37,569 nt of DNA from assembly GCF_004210735.1 (NCBI RefSeq), contig NZ_SDZL01000028.1, positions 1-37,569 of the forward strand, written 5' to 3'. Positions 14,711 to 23,046 of the stretch are shown piece by piece; position 1 is the stretch's first letter, and each line of letters opens with the position of its first letter. This DNA comes from Brevundimonas sp. Its GTDB lineage: Bacteria; Pseudomonadota; Alphaproteobacteria; Caulobacterales; Caulobacteraceae. The notes beneath the pieces were generated by a model, which was given only the letters and a program-made list of their open reading frames with translations, was not told where the DNA came from and ran no database searches. The position numbers were made by a program, and so were the translations under genes.

Positions 14711-15556
14711 ATGAGCCGAACCCTGCCTGACCTGCTGATCTCGACGGTGGTGCGGATGGCGCTGGCCGAGGATCTGGGCCGGACGGGCGATGTGACGGCT
14801 CAGGCCTGTATCCCGCCGGACGCGCGGATGAGCGGGGTGTTCGCCGCGCGGCAGTCGGGGGTGATGGCGGGCGGCGCCTGCGTGCGGATCGCCGTACTGG
14901 AAATGGACCCGGCGGCGACGGTGACGATCAAGGTCGCCGACGGCGAGGCGTTCGAGGCGGGCGCGGTGCTGATCGAGGTCGAGGCAAACGCCCGCGCCCT
15001 GCTGGCGGCGGAACGGACGGCGCTGAACCTGCTGGGGCGGCTTTGCGGGATCGCGACGCTGACGCGGACCTATGTTCAGGCGGTGGCGGAGACGCGTGCG
15101 CGGATCGCCGACACGCGCAAGACGACGCCGGGCCTGCGGGCGCTGGAGAAGCATGCGGTGGCGTGCGGGGGCGGCATGAACCATCGCTTCGGGCTGGATG
15201 ACGCCATCCTGATCAAGGACAACCACGTCGCCGTCTGCGGCGGGGTGGGCGAGGCGGTTCGGCGGGCCCGGGCCTTCGCGCCGCACCTGATGAAGGTCGA
15301 GGTCGAGGTGGACGGGCTGGATCAGCTGGACGAGGCGCTGGCGGAACAGCCCGACGTGATCATGCTGGACAATTTCAGCCTGGCCGACCTGGCCGAGGCG
15401 GTGCGCCGCGCCGAGGGGCGGGTGACGCTGGAGGCGTCGGGCGGGGTGACGCTGCAAACCGTGCGGGCCATCGCCGAAACGGGGGTGGATGTGATCTCGG
15501 TCGGGGCGCTGACCCATTCGGTGACGCAGCTGGACGTCGGGCTGGACGCGCGCTGA
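14711..15556 (+). CDS. nadC: Nicotinate-nucleotide pyrophosphorylase (carboxylating)
   Basis: A 281-residue quinolinate phosphoribosyltransferase, converting quinolinate and PRPP to nicotinate mononucleotide with loss of CO2. Family motifs are present: LAEDLGRTGDVT at 19-30, ERTALNLLGRLCGIAT, the substrate-binding TRKTTPGLRALEK, GGGMNHRFGLDD with ILIKDNHV, EVEVD, and ISVGALTHS near the C-terminus. Length is normal. Last gene of the nad operon; 65 bases later an independent stress-type promoter unit begins. Confidence 0.97.
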   Translation: MSRTLPDLLISTVVRMALAEDLGRTGDVTAQACIPPDARMSGVFAARQSGVMAGGACVRIAVLEMDPAATVTIKVADGEAFEAGAVLIEVEANARALLAAERTALNLLGRLCGIATLTRTYVQAVAETRARIADTRKTTPGLRALEKHAVACGGGMNHRFGLDDAILIKDNHVAVCGGVGEAVRRARAFAPHLMKVEVEVDGLDQLDEALAEQPDVIMLDNFSLADLAEAVRRAEGRVTLEASGGVTLQTVRAIAETGVDVISVGALTHSVTQLDVGLDAR

Positions 15557-15572
15557 CGCCGAACGGGGTTAC

Positions 15573-15597
15573 GGAACGGGGCGGGGACTGACCGGTT
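15573..15597 (+). promoter_or_regulatory. Candidate EcfG (general stress sigma) promoter, one base off consensus
   Basis: GGAAC (15573-15577), 16 bases, then GGTT (15594-15597). The alphaproteobacterial EcfG consensus is GGAAC-N16/17-CGTT, so only the first -10 base differs. It lies 24 bases before the small hydrophilic gene, leaving a short leader that contains its Shine-Dalgarno. Confidence 0.55.
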
Positions 15598-15621
15598 ACC
15601 TTCACAACGAAAGGAGCCGAC

Positions 15622-15837
15622 ATGACCCACAGTCCGAAGATCCCGAAGGAGCAGCGCAGCTTCGCCGACCATGGCGCGCGCTCGACCGCCGAAGCCATGA
15701 GCACAGACCGCCGGGACTTGGCCACCGGGGCGCAGTCCAGTCAGCCCGGCGACGCCGATGTGAACCTGAACACCCAGGGGCGGTTCGGCAATCTGCGTCA
15801 GAACATGACGACCCAGTGGAAGACGCAGGACCGGTGA
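15622..15837 (+). CDS. Small hydrophilic protein, probably general-stress regulated
   Basis: A 71-residue, strongly polar protein without hydrophobic segments or cysteines. It starts MTHSPKIPKEQRSF and ends in a Gln/Asn/Arg-rich tail (GRFGNLRQNMTTQ, QDR). A textbook Shine-Dalgarno (AAAGGAG) lies seven bases before the ATG. The composition suggests an intrinsically disordered stress protein; similar short proteins with an SSQPGDADVNL core seem familiar from related genomes, but I cannot name a function. An EcfG-like promoter lies just upstream. Its end is 17 bases from the convergent cell-wall hydrolase gene. Confidence 0.75.
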   Translation: MTHSPKIPKEQRSFADHGARSTAEAMSTDRRDLATGAQSSQPGDADVNLNTQGRFGNLRQNMTTQWKTQDR

Positions 15838-15854
15838 GCCGGACCTGACTGCGA

Positions 15855-17012
15855 TCAGGCGGCGGGCGCGGTCGCCGTGGCGACGGCCGGAGCCACCGAA
15901 TCCGTCTCTGCCGGCCTGGCCTGCGGCGTCGCGCGAGGGGCCGGGGCGTGATCGGTGTCGCTGTGGCGCGTGGCGGCTTCCTGGGCCAGAACCAGCGTAT
16001 AGGCCACGGCCTGGCCGGCCTGACGCACGGGTTCGGTCGGATCCAGGCTGGCCTGGATCAGGCGCGGCTGGTCAGCCTCGGTCGAGGGGCGCGCCTCATA
16101 ACGGAAGGCCGAGGACGAACCGGCGCGACCGCCGAAACGGTAGAAGACGTGGCTGCCGACCTGACCCACGCGGATCAGGGAGTGGCGCCAGCCCGGTGCG
16201 ACGGCGGTCGTGTGGAAATGGGTGGCCGAACCGACGGCGGCGTTCACCGAGCCGGACAGGGCCGACGAGGCGATGTTGCGAGCACGGCTCCAGGCGGCCT
16301 GGTTCACCGCGCCGCGCATCACGCCGCTGCAGGTGAAGCTGAATTGGCAACCGGTCTTGCGGGCGGCGCCCTGGAAGACGACGCCGCAGACGCTCTTGGG
16401 GAAGGCGGGGTGACGGGCGCGGTTGAGCACCACCTGGGCGACCGCCTCCATCCCGGCGCGACCTTCGCCGCGCGCTTCATAATAGACGGCCTGGGTCAGG
16501 CATTCGAGATCGCGCGAGGCGTCCAGCGCGTTGGCGCGGAACGGCTGGACCGCCGGTCCGGCGGTCAGATTGACCCGACGCAGGCTGGCGCGGTCCGAGG
16601 TGCGCAATTGTTCAAGACGCGCCGTCAGCATTTCAGCCTGGCGGTCGCGCTGGGCGCCGCCGGCGACGGTATAGGGATCGTGACGGCGCGCGATGGTCAA
16701 GGCGCTGGCGTCCAGCCCGCCGGCCGCAGCGGCCAGCGCTTCCTCGGTGAAACCGGCGGCCGTGGCCCCCTCGATCCGCTCCGCCTTGGCGCGCAATGTC
16801 GTCGCCTGGGCCGCCTGGCCGCCCAGATAGGCGCAACCGACAGCCAACCCCACCAGACCTCCAAAGGCCGCCGCCGCCGACGCCGGCCGGATTCGGGCCG
16901 AGGTTCGGGCGCGCAACGACGCGGGCGTCTGCGGGGAGTTGGGCAAAGGCGTAGTCCTGTTCAGCAGGGCGCAGCGCCGCCCCCGTAGTATCGGCCCGTC
17001 GAAGCGGCGCAC
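15855..17012 (-). CDS. SleB-type cell wall hydrolase (first copy)
   Basis: A 385-residue protein. Residues 45-68 form a single membrane anchor or uncleaved signal (AAAAFGGLVGLAVGCAYLGG) after a basic N-terminus. The catalytic domain (about 165-290) is Hydrolase_2/SleB: CLTQAVYYEARGEG with the catalytic Glu, AVAQVVLNRARHP, VCGVVFQG, CQFSFTC, and ATHFHT with VGSHVFYR. Such enzymes cleave peptidoglycan in the periplasm. The C-terminal ~70 residues are Ala/Pro-rich. The start is uncertain: GTG 17012 is the most upstream usable codon, and I see no clear Shine-Dalgarno. A second hydrolase of this type lies at 23047-24231 in the opposite orientation. Confidence 0.85.
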   Translation of the reverse strand: MRRFDGPILRGRRCALLNRTTPLPNSPQTPASLRARTSARIRPASAAAAFGGLVGLAVGCAYLGGQAAQATTLRAKAERIEGATAAGFTEEALAAAAGGLDASALTIARRHDPYTVAGGAQRDRQAEMLTARLEQLRTSDRASLRRVNLTAGPAVQPFRANALDASRDLECLTQAVYYEARGEGRAGMEAVAQVVLNRARHPAFPKSVCGVVFQGAARKTGCQFSFTCSGVMRGAVNQAAWSRARNIASSALSGSVNAAVGSATHFHTTAVAPGWRHSLIRVGQVGSHVFYRFGGRAGSSSAFRYEARPSTEADQPRLIQASLDPTEPVRQAGQAVAYTLVLAQEAATRHSDTDHAPAPRATPQARPAETDSVAPAVATATAPAA

Positions 17013-17345
17013 GCCGCAGTTCCAACAGGCAAACCGACGATCGGCGAAGGGCCGGGCGTCGGGGAGGCGGCCTTAAGCCATCCGTTTATGGCCCCAATGT
17101 GTTCGATTCGCAAGTTTGTGTGCGGGTGCAGCATTCTGGCGCATCCCGCAGGGGTGCTATGAATGACCGTTTCGGATCGATCAGACGTGTTGTCAGATGT
17201 GCTTGCCAATACTGTATTGAACAACGACCCATCTTCACAGGAAAGCAGACGGAAGACCGTTCGTTCATCTATCGTAAATCCTTATATCCTCGACGTATTT
17301 CAAGAAATCTGAAATTCAACTCATGGGCGAGGCGACGGGTTGGCG
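17013..17345. other. AT-rich intergenic stretch with one possible small gene
   Basis: Between the divergent hydrolase and lipoprotein genes. From about 17075 to 17325 the GC content falls visibly below the genome level, roughly half A+T. It holds the 49-codon frame listed at 17163-17312 and must contain the hydrolase promoter. I see no repeat or clear terminator in it. Confidence 0.5.
17163..17312 (+). CDS. Possible 49-residue protein in AT-rich DNA
   Basis: An ATG-to-TGA frame of 49 residues. It starts MTVSDRSDVLSDVLANTVL, has a basic Ser/Arg patch in the middle (SRRKTVRSS) and ends NPYILDVFQEI. The regular hydrophobic spacing and ordinary amino-acid mix look protein-like, but codon use is far from that of the neighbours, and no good Shine-Dalgarno is visible. 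It ends 34 bases before the EcfG promoter of the next gene. I recognise no family. It may be a foreign small gene or a remnant. Confidence 0.3.
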   Translation: MTVSDRSDVLSDVLANTVLNNDPSSQESRRKTVRSSIVNPYILDVFQEI

Positions 17346-17370
17346 GGAACCGGGGTCGGCAGGCGACGTT
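17346..17370 (+). promoter_or_regulatory. EcfG (general stress sigma) promoter, exact consensus
   Basis: GGAAC (17346-17350), exactly 16 bases, then CGTT (17367-17370). This fits the published EcfG/sigma-T consensus of alphaproteobacteria perfectly. The distance to the lipoprotein ATG at 17422 leaves a leader of about 45 bases. Confidence 0.75.
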
Positions 17371-17421
17371 CTGTCGGCATGTTCCGGCGCCGCTTGCGCG
17401 CCGGCTTTTCCGGAGGTCGCC

Positions 17422-17607
17422 ATGAAACGTTCCATCCTCGTGCTTTCGCTCGTCGCCGGCGCCCTGACGCTGGGGGCCTGTGGCCAGACCATCGAGCAGA
17501 AGGCCGCCACGGGTGCGGTGGCGGGCGCCGTCGTCGGCGGTCCGGTCGGCGCGGCCGTGGGCGGCGCGGCGGGTACAGCCGTCGGCCAGGCGCAAAAGCC
17601 ACGCTGA
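17422..17607 (+). CDS. Small glycine-zipper lipoprotein
   Basis: A 61-residue protein. Residues 1-20 are a lipoprotein signal with lipobox LGAC (Cys20 lipidated). After QTIEQKAATG comes a glycine zipper, alternating Gly/Ala/Val (GAVVGGPVGAAVGGAAG), able to insert in membranes or pack as helices. This organisation resembles small osmotically or stress-induced lipoproteins such as entericidins, without clear homology. A Shine-Dalgarno (GGAGG) lies seven bases before ATG 17422. An exact EcfG promoter lies just upstream, so induction in the general stress response is likely. Confidence 0.8.
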   Translation: MKRSILVLSLVAGALTLGACGQTIEQKAATGAVAGAVVGGPVGAAVGGAAGTAVGQAQKPR

Positions 17608-17849
17608 GGTCGTCCGGCTGCGATCCTCTTGATCGGGGCCGGATGCGTCCTATGTGTGTGACTGCGAAAGCGCGCGGCCGGCTGTCCCGAGTGGGCGGTC
17701 AGCTCAATTGACAGTCAAATCTTGATTTTTGGCCCGGTTTACGCTTTGCAGCGCGCGCCGGGTCGTGCGCGTGCATCGTCGCCCCTGGTCCGCCCTTGCC
17801 TTTGCTACGGGGCGCGCCCACCCATTTCGAAGGAAACCGACCCCTACTT

Positions 17850-18212
17850 ATGCGAGATCTGAAACAGACCGGCTTCACCGACCGCCTTACCGCCCAGCAG
17901 GACGCCAAGAAGGCCCTGCTGGCCAAGTTCAAGCCCAAGGCCGCCGCCCCGGACCCCGAATTCGAAAAGCTGGCCGCCAAGCGCGCCGCTGAAAAGGAAG
18001 CGATCCGTCAGCAGCACGAACTGGCCAAGGCCGAGGCACGCCGCGAAAAGGCTGAAAAAGACGCCGCCCGCATGGCCGCCGATCAGGCCGCGCAGGAAGA
18101 GGTCGACGCCGCCAAGCGCGCCGCCCGCAAGGAGCGCAAGCAACTGACCAAGGAAGAGCAGAAGGCCGCCCGCGACGCGCGCTACGCCGCTCGCAAGGCG
18201 CGTCAGCGCTAA
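17850..18212 (+). CDS. DUF6481 family protein, basic coiled-coil
   Basis: A 120-residue, highly charged protein. The N-terminus MRDLKQTGFTDRL and KKALLAKFKPK are the conserved part of DUF6481 proteins in alphaproteobacteria; the rest is an Ala/Lys/Glu/Arg-rich helix likely to form a coiled coil. Function unknown; the basic C-terminus (ARYAARKARQR) could bind nucleic acid or ribosomes. ATG 17850 was chosen because the conserved family start lies there. The 240-base gap before it has no visible EcfG site; a TTGACA string at 17708-17713 lacks a clear -10. It ends 12 bases from the convergent kinase gene. Confidence 0.8.
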   Translation: MRDLKQTGFTDRLTAQQDAKKALLAKFKPKAAAPDPEFEKLAAKRAAEKEAIRQQHELAKAEARREKAEKDAARMAADQAAQEEVDAAKRAARKERKQLTKEEQKAARDARYAARKARQR

Positions 18213-18224
18213 TCCCGTACGGAT

Positions 18225-21200
18225 CTAGGCGGGGGCCTTTGACGGCTCCCCGCCCAGCGCCCATTTCAGCTCTTCGGCCGAGTAGGGCTTGCGCAGCAGG
18301 GGCCACGGCGCGTCCCTGAGCGCTGAATCCACATCGTCCCCGGCATAGCCCGACGTCAGCACGACCCGCAGGTCGGGATAGTCGACCGCGCAACGCCGGG
18401 CCAGTTCGATGCCCGTCATGCCGCCGGGCATGACCACGTCACTGAGCATCACGTCGAACGACTGACGCGACAGGACTTTCAGCGCCTCGGCCGCGGTCTC
18501 GACGGCCTTCACCTTGAACTTCATCCCGCGCAACAGATCGACGGCGATGGTTGACACGCCGGGGTCGTCCTCGACCAGCAGCAGTTTGACGCCGGGCCTG
18601 GGATCAGCGCCGTCGGGCCGCACGGCCGGCGTGGCCATGACCGTGCCTTCGGCCAACACCGGAAGGAACAGCCGCACCTCGGTCCCCTCGCCGCTGGAGG
18701 ACGTGATCTTCACGCCGCCGCCGCTCTGGTGTGCGAAGCCATAGACCTGGCTGAGCCCCAGACCCGTGCCCTTGCCGACCGGCTTGGTCGTGAAGAAGGG
18801 CTCGAATACCCGATCGATGATTTCGGCGGGCATGCCTTCGCCGTTGTCGGCCACGCTGACGCAGACATAGTGGCCGGGGGGGACCTCTGACGTTTCGCCC
18901 TCGGTCACCGTGCAGTCCTGGGTGCGGACCGTGATCTGGCCGGTTTCGCCTACGGCGTCGCGCGCGTTGACGATCAGGTTCAGCAGGGCTGCCTCGAACT
19001 GGGCCGGGTCCACCCTGGCCCGGGCGCCGCCCCGGCGCAGTTTCAGCCTGAACTCCACCGCCTCGCCCACGGCCCGTTTCAACAACGGTTCGCCCTCACG
19101 GATCAGGGCGTTCAGATCGACGGCTTCGGGACGGAGGGCCTGGCGACGTGAGAAGGCCAGCAGCTGGTGCGTCAATCGCTCGCCGCGACGGGCGGCGGCC
19201 AGGGCGGCCTCGCCCAGCTTCTGGCGCCGGGCCGCGTCGTCCGGAGACCGCAGGATCATGTCCAGGGCGCCGATCACCACGGTCAGCAGATTGTTGAAGT
19301 CGTGGGCCACGCCGCCGGTCAGGCGGCCGACCGCCTCCATCCGCTGGGCGTGCATCAGATTGGCCTCGGCCTGGGCCTTTTCCGCCAGGGCCTCGCCGAC
19401 GCGTTCCTCCAGCAGTTCGTTGATGCGCTTCAGATCGTCCTCGGCCTTCTTGGCCTCGGTGACGTCCAGACTGGCGCCGACAAAGCCCTGGAAGACGCCT
19501 TCGCCGTCATGACGGGGCACGCCCTCGCAGCGCATCCACCGCACGCCCAGGCTTTCGTGGACGACCCGGACCACGGCCTCGAACCGCTCTCGCCGTTCGA
19601 AGGCGCTCATGAAGGTCTGGGCGAAGGTCGCACGGTCGTCCGGGTGGGTGACCTCGCTCCATTCCTCGCCGAACAGATCCCCGGTCGATGTGCCGAAGAA
19701 GGCCTGGAACCGCTTGTTGGCGAAGATCAGATGGGCGCTGTCGTCCGTCATCCAGATCAGGGCCGGCGCGCTGTCCGCCACGATGCGGAAGCGCGCTTCG
19801 GACTCGATCAGGCGCGCCTGGGCCTCGCGGATATCGGTGACGTCGAACGCCACGCCGACAAAGCCGATGACCCGGCCCTCGGCGTTCAGGCGGGGGCGCG
19901 AGAAGGACTTCAGCCAGTGATAGCGTCCGTCATGCCGCAGATAGCGCGCCTCCATCGAGAAGGGCTGGGCCGTCGCCTCGCCGGCGATGGATTCCTGCAG
20001 CACGCGGTCCTGATCGTCGGGATGGATATAGGTGCGCCAGTCGGCGGTGCGCACCGTCTCGTAGTCGCCGCCCATGTATTGCACATAGGCCTCGTTGACG
20101 AAGGCGCGCTCGCCGGTCTCGTGGGTCACCCAGATCAGCACCGGCGCGGTGTCGGCGATCGAGCGGAAGCGGAATTCGCTCTCGCGCACCTCGGCCTCGG
20201 CGCGGGCGCGTTCGACCTCGGCCCAGGTCCGGGCCGCGACCTCCTCGACCAGACTGATCTCGGCGGTCGTCCAGTGACGTACGCCTGAATCGTGGACATA
20301 CAGGTAGGCCTGCAACTGACCCCCGCGGATCAGCGGGACACGGACCAGGGCGCGGGTTTCGATCTCGGCGAACCGCTGGGCCACGTCGATGGTGCGCGGG
20401 TCCTCGCGCACGTCGGGGATGCTGATGATCTGGCCCCGCGACAGGTCCTCGATCAGGCGCGCGCCGAAGGTTTCCAGCGTGATCCGCCCGGCGGCGCTGG
20501 GCACCCCGGCAGTCCAGTCGCGCGTCAGTTCGATCACGCCCCGGGTCTGGTCCACCTCGCCATAGCCGACGCGATCCGCGTCCAGCACGTCGCCCAGGGA
20601 CCGCTCGACCTCGTCCATGATGGCCGAGGGGTCGGTCAGATCGCGAAGTCGGTCGGTCAGCGCCAGCAGGAAGCTTTGCCGCCGTTCCTGCGCCTCCAGC
20701 GCCTCCAGCGCCTCGCGCGTCTCGGTGATGTCGAACGACATGCCGACATAGCCACGGAAACGTCGGTGCGCGTCGAAGCGCGGGTTCACCGAGACGCGCA
20801 TCCAGCGCCACGCGCCGTCGCCGCGAAGGAACCGGGTCTCGAAACTGTAGGGCAGATGGTGCGGGCGCGCCTCGGCCTGAACACGCGCCACCTCGGCCTG
20901 ATCGTCGGGATGGACGCTTTCGCGCCAGGCGTGGCCAAAGATGAGCTCGGCCGGGCGTTCGTAGAAGCTGACCAGGGCGTCATTGACGAACTCGACCTCG
21001 CCGGCCTCATTGGTCAGCCAGACGGGCGACGGCGCTGTATCGGCCATGAGCCGGAACCGTTCCTCGCTTTCGCGCAGGGCCGCCTCGGCGGTCTTGGCGT
21101 CGGTGATGTCCACGACCACGGCGATGAAGCCTTCGGGCTCTCCCTTGTCGCCGATCAGGGACCGCAGGCTGGTCAGGGCCCAGACAACCGACCCGTCGGG

Positions 21201-22280
21201 CCGGATATAGCGTTTCTCCAGTTGGCCGCCCTCGCCCCGCAAGGCCTGGGCCAGAAGTTCGCGGGTCGGTTCGATGTCTGCGGGATGGGTGACGTCGGCC
21301 GTTGAAATGCCGACGGCGGCCTCTTCGGAGATGCCCAATATGCTGGCGAAACGGGCGTTGGCCGTGACGATCCGGCCGTCCAGACCAACCCGGGCGATGC
21401 CGGCCGAGGCCTGGTTCACCGTGGCCTTCAGCGCCGCCTCGCTGGCCCGCAGGGCGGCCTCGGCCAGGCGGGCCTCGGTGACGTCGGTGTTGACGCCCAC
21501 CATACCCTCGAAGCGGCCCTCGGCGTCGGTGCGGGGATGGGCGCGGGTCAGCAGGATGCGCCACTGTCCATCGTGGCGGCGATAGCGGGCCTCGACCTCG
21601 AACGGCGTGTGGGTCCGCGCCGCCTCGGAGGCGCTGGCGATGGCCCGTTCGCGATCGTCGGGATGCAGGGTTTCGGTGAAGTCGAAGGACAGGACGTCAT
21701 CAGTCACCCCCCAGAAGGTCCGCTGCGCCTGGTTGAGATGCACGCATCGGCCAGCGGTGTCGCTCATCCACAGCATGGTCGGCGCATGCTCGCTGATGAC
21801 CCTCAGGCGCGCCTCGCTGGCGTCACTACGGGCGTCGGATTCCCGCAAGGCGGCGACGGTTGCGTCCAGTCGCTGCAGGGTCTTACGCAGGGAGGCGGCG
21901 ACCAGTGTCGCGAACAGGCCGACGATGATAAAATTGACCGTGGCGATCCGACCCAGGCTGGACAGCAGATTTTCGCTGAAGGACGCCTCGGCGCCCATGT
22001 TGACCACCCACCAGCCGCCACAAAGAGCGACAATCAGGGCGCTCAACCCGCCGATCCGACCTGCGGCCAGCGCGCCCACGATCACGCCCGGCAACAGGAT
22101 CATGAACCCCGTCAGTTCGCCGTAGAAAGCTGACGCCGCGGCCCGGATCATCAGCATGAACAGAGCTGCCAGCGCACCGGTCAGTACAGACCGCAACGGC
22201 CCCATGCGCGGCGTCCGCGCCAAGCGGGCCACGCCGATGTCCGGCTCTGTAACAGTGCGCCAAAAGTCGCCTGCGCTCAT
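18225..22280 (-). CDS. Hybrid sensor histidine kinase with five PAS and one GAF domain
   Basis: A 1351-residue sensor. Residues 30-132 hold three or four membrane helices (DUF4118/MASE-like). Then come PAS1 (about 160-270), PAS2 (287-398), PAS3 (407-520), GAF (535-690), PAS4 (703-817) and PAS5 (826-940), several ending in the PAC pattern GFVGxxxDVTE. After a coiled coil, the HisKA box has His993 (GGVAHDFNN). The ATPase shows the N box [16 protein letters not shown] and [12 protein letters not shown]. The receiver (about 1231-1345) has Asp1281 as phosphoacceptor, the acidic triplet E1237-D1239 and Lys1331. His and Asp are both present, so it can pass phosphate to a downstream partner. An exact EcfG promoter faces it 60 bases upstream. 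Signal and output are unknown. Confidence 0.93.
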   Translation of the reverse strand: MSAGDFWRTVTEPDIGVARLARTPRMGPLRSVLTGALAALFMLMIRAAASAFYGELTGFMILLPGVIVGALAAGRIGGLSALIVALCGGWWVVNMGAEASFSENLLSSLGRIATVNFIIVGLFATLVAASLRKTLQRLDATVAALRESDARSDASEARLRVISEHAPTMLWMSDTAGRCVHLNQAQRTFWGVTDDVLSFDFTETLHPDDRERAIASASEAARTHTPFEVEARYRRHDGQWRILLTRAHPRTDAEGRFEGMVGVNTDVTEARLAEAALRASEAALKATVNQASAGIARVGLDGRIVTANARFASILGISEEAAVGISTADVTHPADIEPTRELLAQALRGEGGQLEKRYIRPDGSVVWALTSLRSLIGDKGEPEGFIAVVVDITDAKTAEAALRESEERFRLMADTAPSPVWLTNEAGEVEFVNDALVSFYERPAELIFGHAWRESVHPDDQAEVARVQAEARPHHLPYSFETRFLRGDGAWRWMRVSVNPRFDAHRRFRGYVGMSFDITETREALEALEAQERRQSFLLALTDRLRDLTDPSAIMDEVERSLGDVLDADRVGYGEVDQTRGVIELTRDWTAGVPSAAGRITLETFGARLIEDLSRGQIISIPDVREDPRTIDVAQRFAEIETRALVRVPLIRGGQLQAYLYVHDSGVRHWTTAEISLVEEVAARTWAEVERARAEAEVRESEFRFRSIADTAPVLIWVTHETGERAFVNEAYVQYMGGDYETVRTADWRTYIHPDDQDRVLQESIAGEATAQPFSMEARYLRHDGRYHWLKSFSRPRLNAEGRVIGFVGVAFDVTDIREAQARLIESEARFRIVADSAPALIWMTDDSAHLIFANKRFQAFFGTSTGDLFGEEWSEVTHPDDRATFAQTFMSAFERRERFEAVVRVVHESLGVRWMRCEGVPRHDGEGVFQGFVGASLDVTEAKKAEDDLKRINELLEERVGEALAEKAQAEANLMHAQRMEAVGRLTGGVAHDFNNLLTVVIGALDMILRSPDDAARRQKLGEAALAAARRGERLTHQLLAFSRRQALRPEAVDLNALIREGEPLLKRAVGEAVEFRLKLRRGGARARVDPAQFEAALLNLIVNARDAVGETGQITVRTQDCTVTEGETSEVPPGHYVCVSVADNGEGMPAEIIDRVFEPFFTTKPVGKGTGLGLSQVYGFAHQSGGGVKITSSSGEGTEVRLFLPVLAEGTVMATPAVRPDGADPRPGVKLLLVEDDPGVSTIAVDLLRGMKFKVKAVETAAEALKVLSRQSFDVMLSDVVMPGGMTGIELARRCAVDYPDLRVVLTSGYAGDDVDSALRDAPWPLLRKPYSAEELKWALGGEPSKAPA

Positions 22281-22340
22281 TCGGCCCCCGTCTTGTGCAC
22301 TCTTCGCGCCGTCATTCTCGCGTGCGCGCGAACCCCATGC

Positions 22341-22365
22341 AACGCATCCGCGCGGCCTGCGTTCC
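22341..22365 (-). promoter_or_regulatory. EcfG (general stress sigma) promoter for the hybrid kinase
   Basis: On the minus strand GGAAC (22365-22361), 16 bases, then CGTT (22344-22341): an exact match to the EcfG consensus. The predicted start of transcription lies about 50 bases before the kinase ATG at 22280. On the plus strand toward dps I find no equally good match. Confidence 0.7.
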
Positions 22366-22475
22366 CTGGGACCGGGAAACTTGACGGTGACGGGCGCGAC
22401 CCTTGGAGAACGCGGGACGCGCGCCTAAATTCACGGTCCGGGCCGAAAGCCCGCCCCGATCTATCAGGAGCTGAC

Positions 22476-22955
22476 ATGACCGCCACCATCGACACTGGCC
22501 TGGACAAAAAGGAACGCGCCGACGTCGCGCGTGAGCTGACCAAGGTCCTGGCCGACAGCTTCGCCGTCTATCAGAAGACCCACGGCTATCACTGGAATGT
22601 CCGTGGCCCGGAGTTCTTCAGTCTGCACAACCTGCTTGAGCAGCAGTACCAGGAGATCTGGGCCGCGCTGGACGACATCGCCGAACGGATCCGCGCCCTG
22701 GGCGAACTGGCCCCGCAAAGCGGCACGGCATACGCCAACCTGACTTCGATCAAGGACGGCGATCCGGAAAAGGAAGCGCCCGAGATGCTCAAGGAGCTGG
22801 TCAAGGATCACGGCACGCTGATCGCTACGGCCCGCGCCGCCCTGGACGCCGCCGACGAGGCCGGTGACGAGGCGACGGTCGACCTGCTGACCCAGCGTCT
22901 GGCTGCGCACGAAAAGGCCGCCTGGATGTTGCGATCCAGCCTGGGCTCACGCTGA
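22476..22955 (+). CDS. dps: Dps-family DNA-binding ferritin-like protein
   Basis: A 159-residue mini-ferritin that oxidises Fe2+ with peroxide and stores iron, protecting DNA. The inter-subunit ferroxidase ligands have exact family spacing: His39, His51, Asp66 and Glu70 (HGYHWNVRGPEFFSLH and DDIAE). The N-terminus is short with a few lysines and only moderately suited to DNA binding. A Shine-Dalgarno (AGGAG) lies eight bases upstream of ATG 22476. Dps belongs to the general stress regulon in several alphaproteobacteria. Here a plus-strand GAAAC-N16-CGAC is only a weak EcfG match. Divergent from the hybrid kinase. Confidence 0.96.
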   Translation: MTATIDTGLDKKERADVARELTKVLADSFAVYQKTHGYHWNVRGPEFFSLHNLLEQQYQEIWAALDDIAERIRALGELAPQSGTAYANLTSIKDGDPEKEAPEMLKELVKDHGTLIATARAALDAADEAGDEATVDLLTQRLAAHEKAAWMLRSSLGSR

Positions 22956-22967
22956 TCCGCCTTGCAC

Positions 22968-22984
22968 GACCGCAATCTGCGGTC
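22968..22984 (+). terminator. Short hairpin after dps
   Basis: GACCGCA (22968-22974), loop ATC, TGCGGTC (22978-22984): a perfect 7-bp stem with a tight loop, followed by TGAAAA rather than a U-run. It starts 12 bases after the dps stop and probably ends or protects the dps transcript. Confidence 0.45.
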
Positions 22985-22991
22985 TGAAAAG

Positions 22992-23028
22992 CGCCGCGAA
23001 GACCGGATATCACCGGACCTTCGCGGCG
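22992..23028 (+). terminator. Larger hairpin between dps and the second hydrolase
   Basis: CGCCGCGAAG (22992-23001) pairs perfectly with CTTCGCGGCG (23019-23028), and inside the loop CCGG and CCGG can pair again. It sits 18 bases before the hydrolase ATG, so it could act as a dps terminator or as a translational control element of the hydrolase leader. Confidence 0.5.
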
Positions 23029-23046
23029 TCGCCGTCTGGAGAGCTG

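Noticed and set aside
22375..22400. EcfG promoter for dps on the plus strand
   Set aside because: The best candidate is GAAAC-N16-CGAC, with several mismatches; too weak to list as a site.
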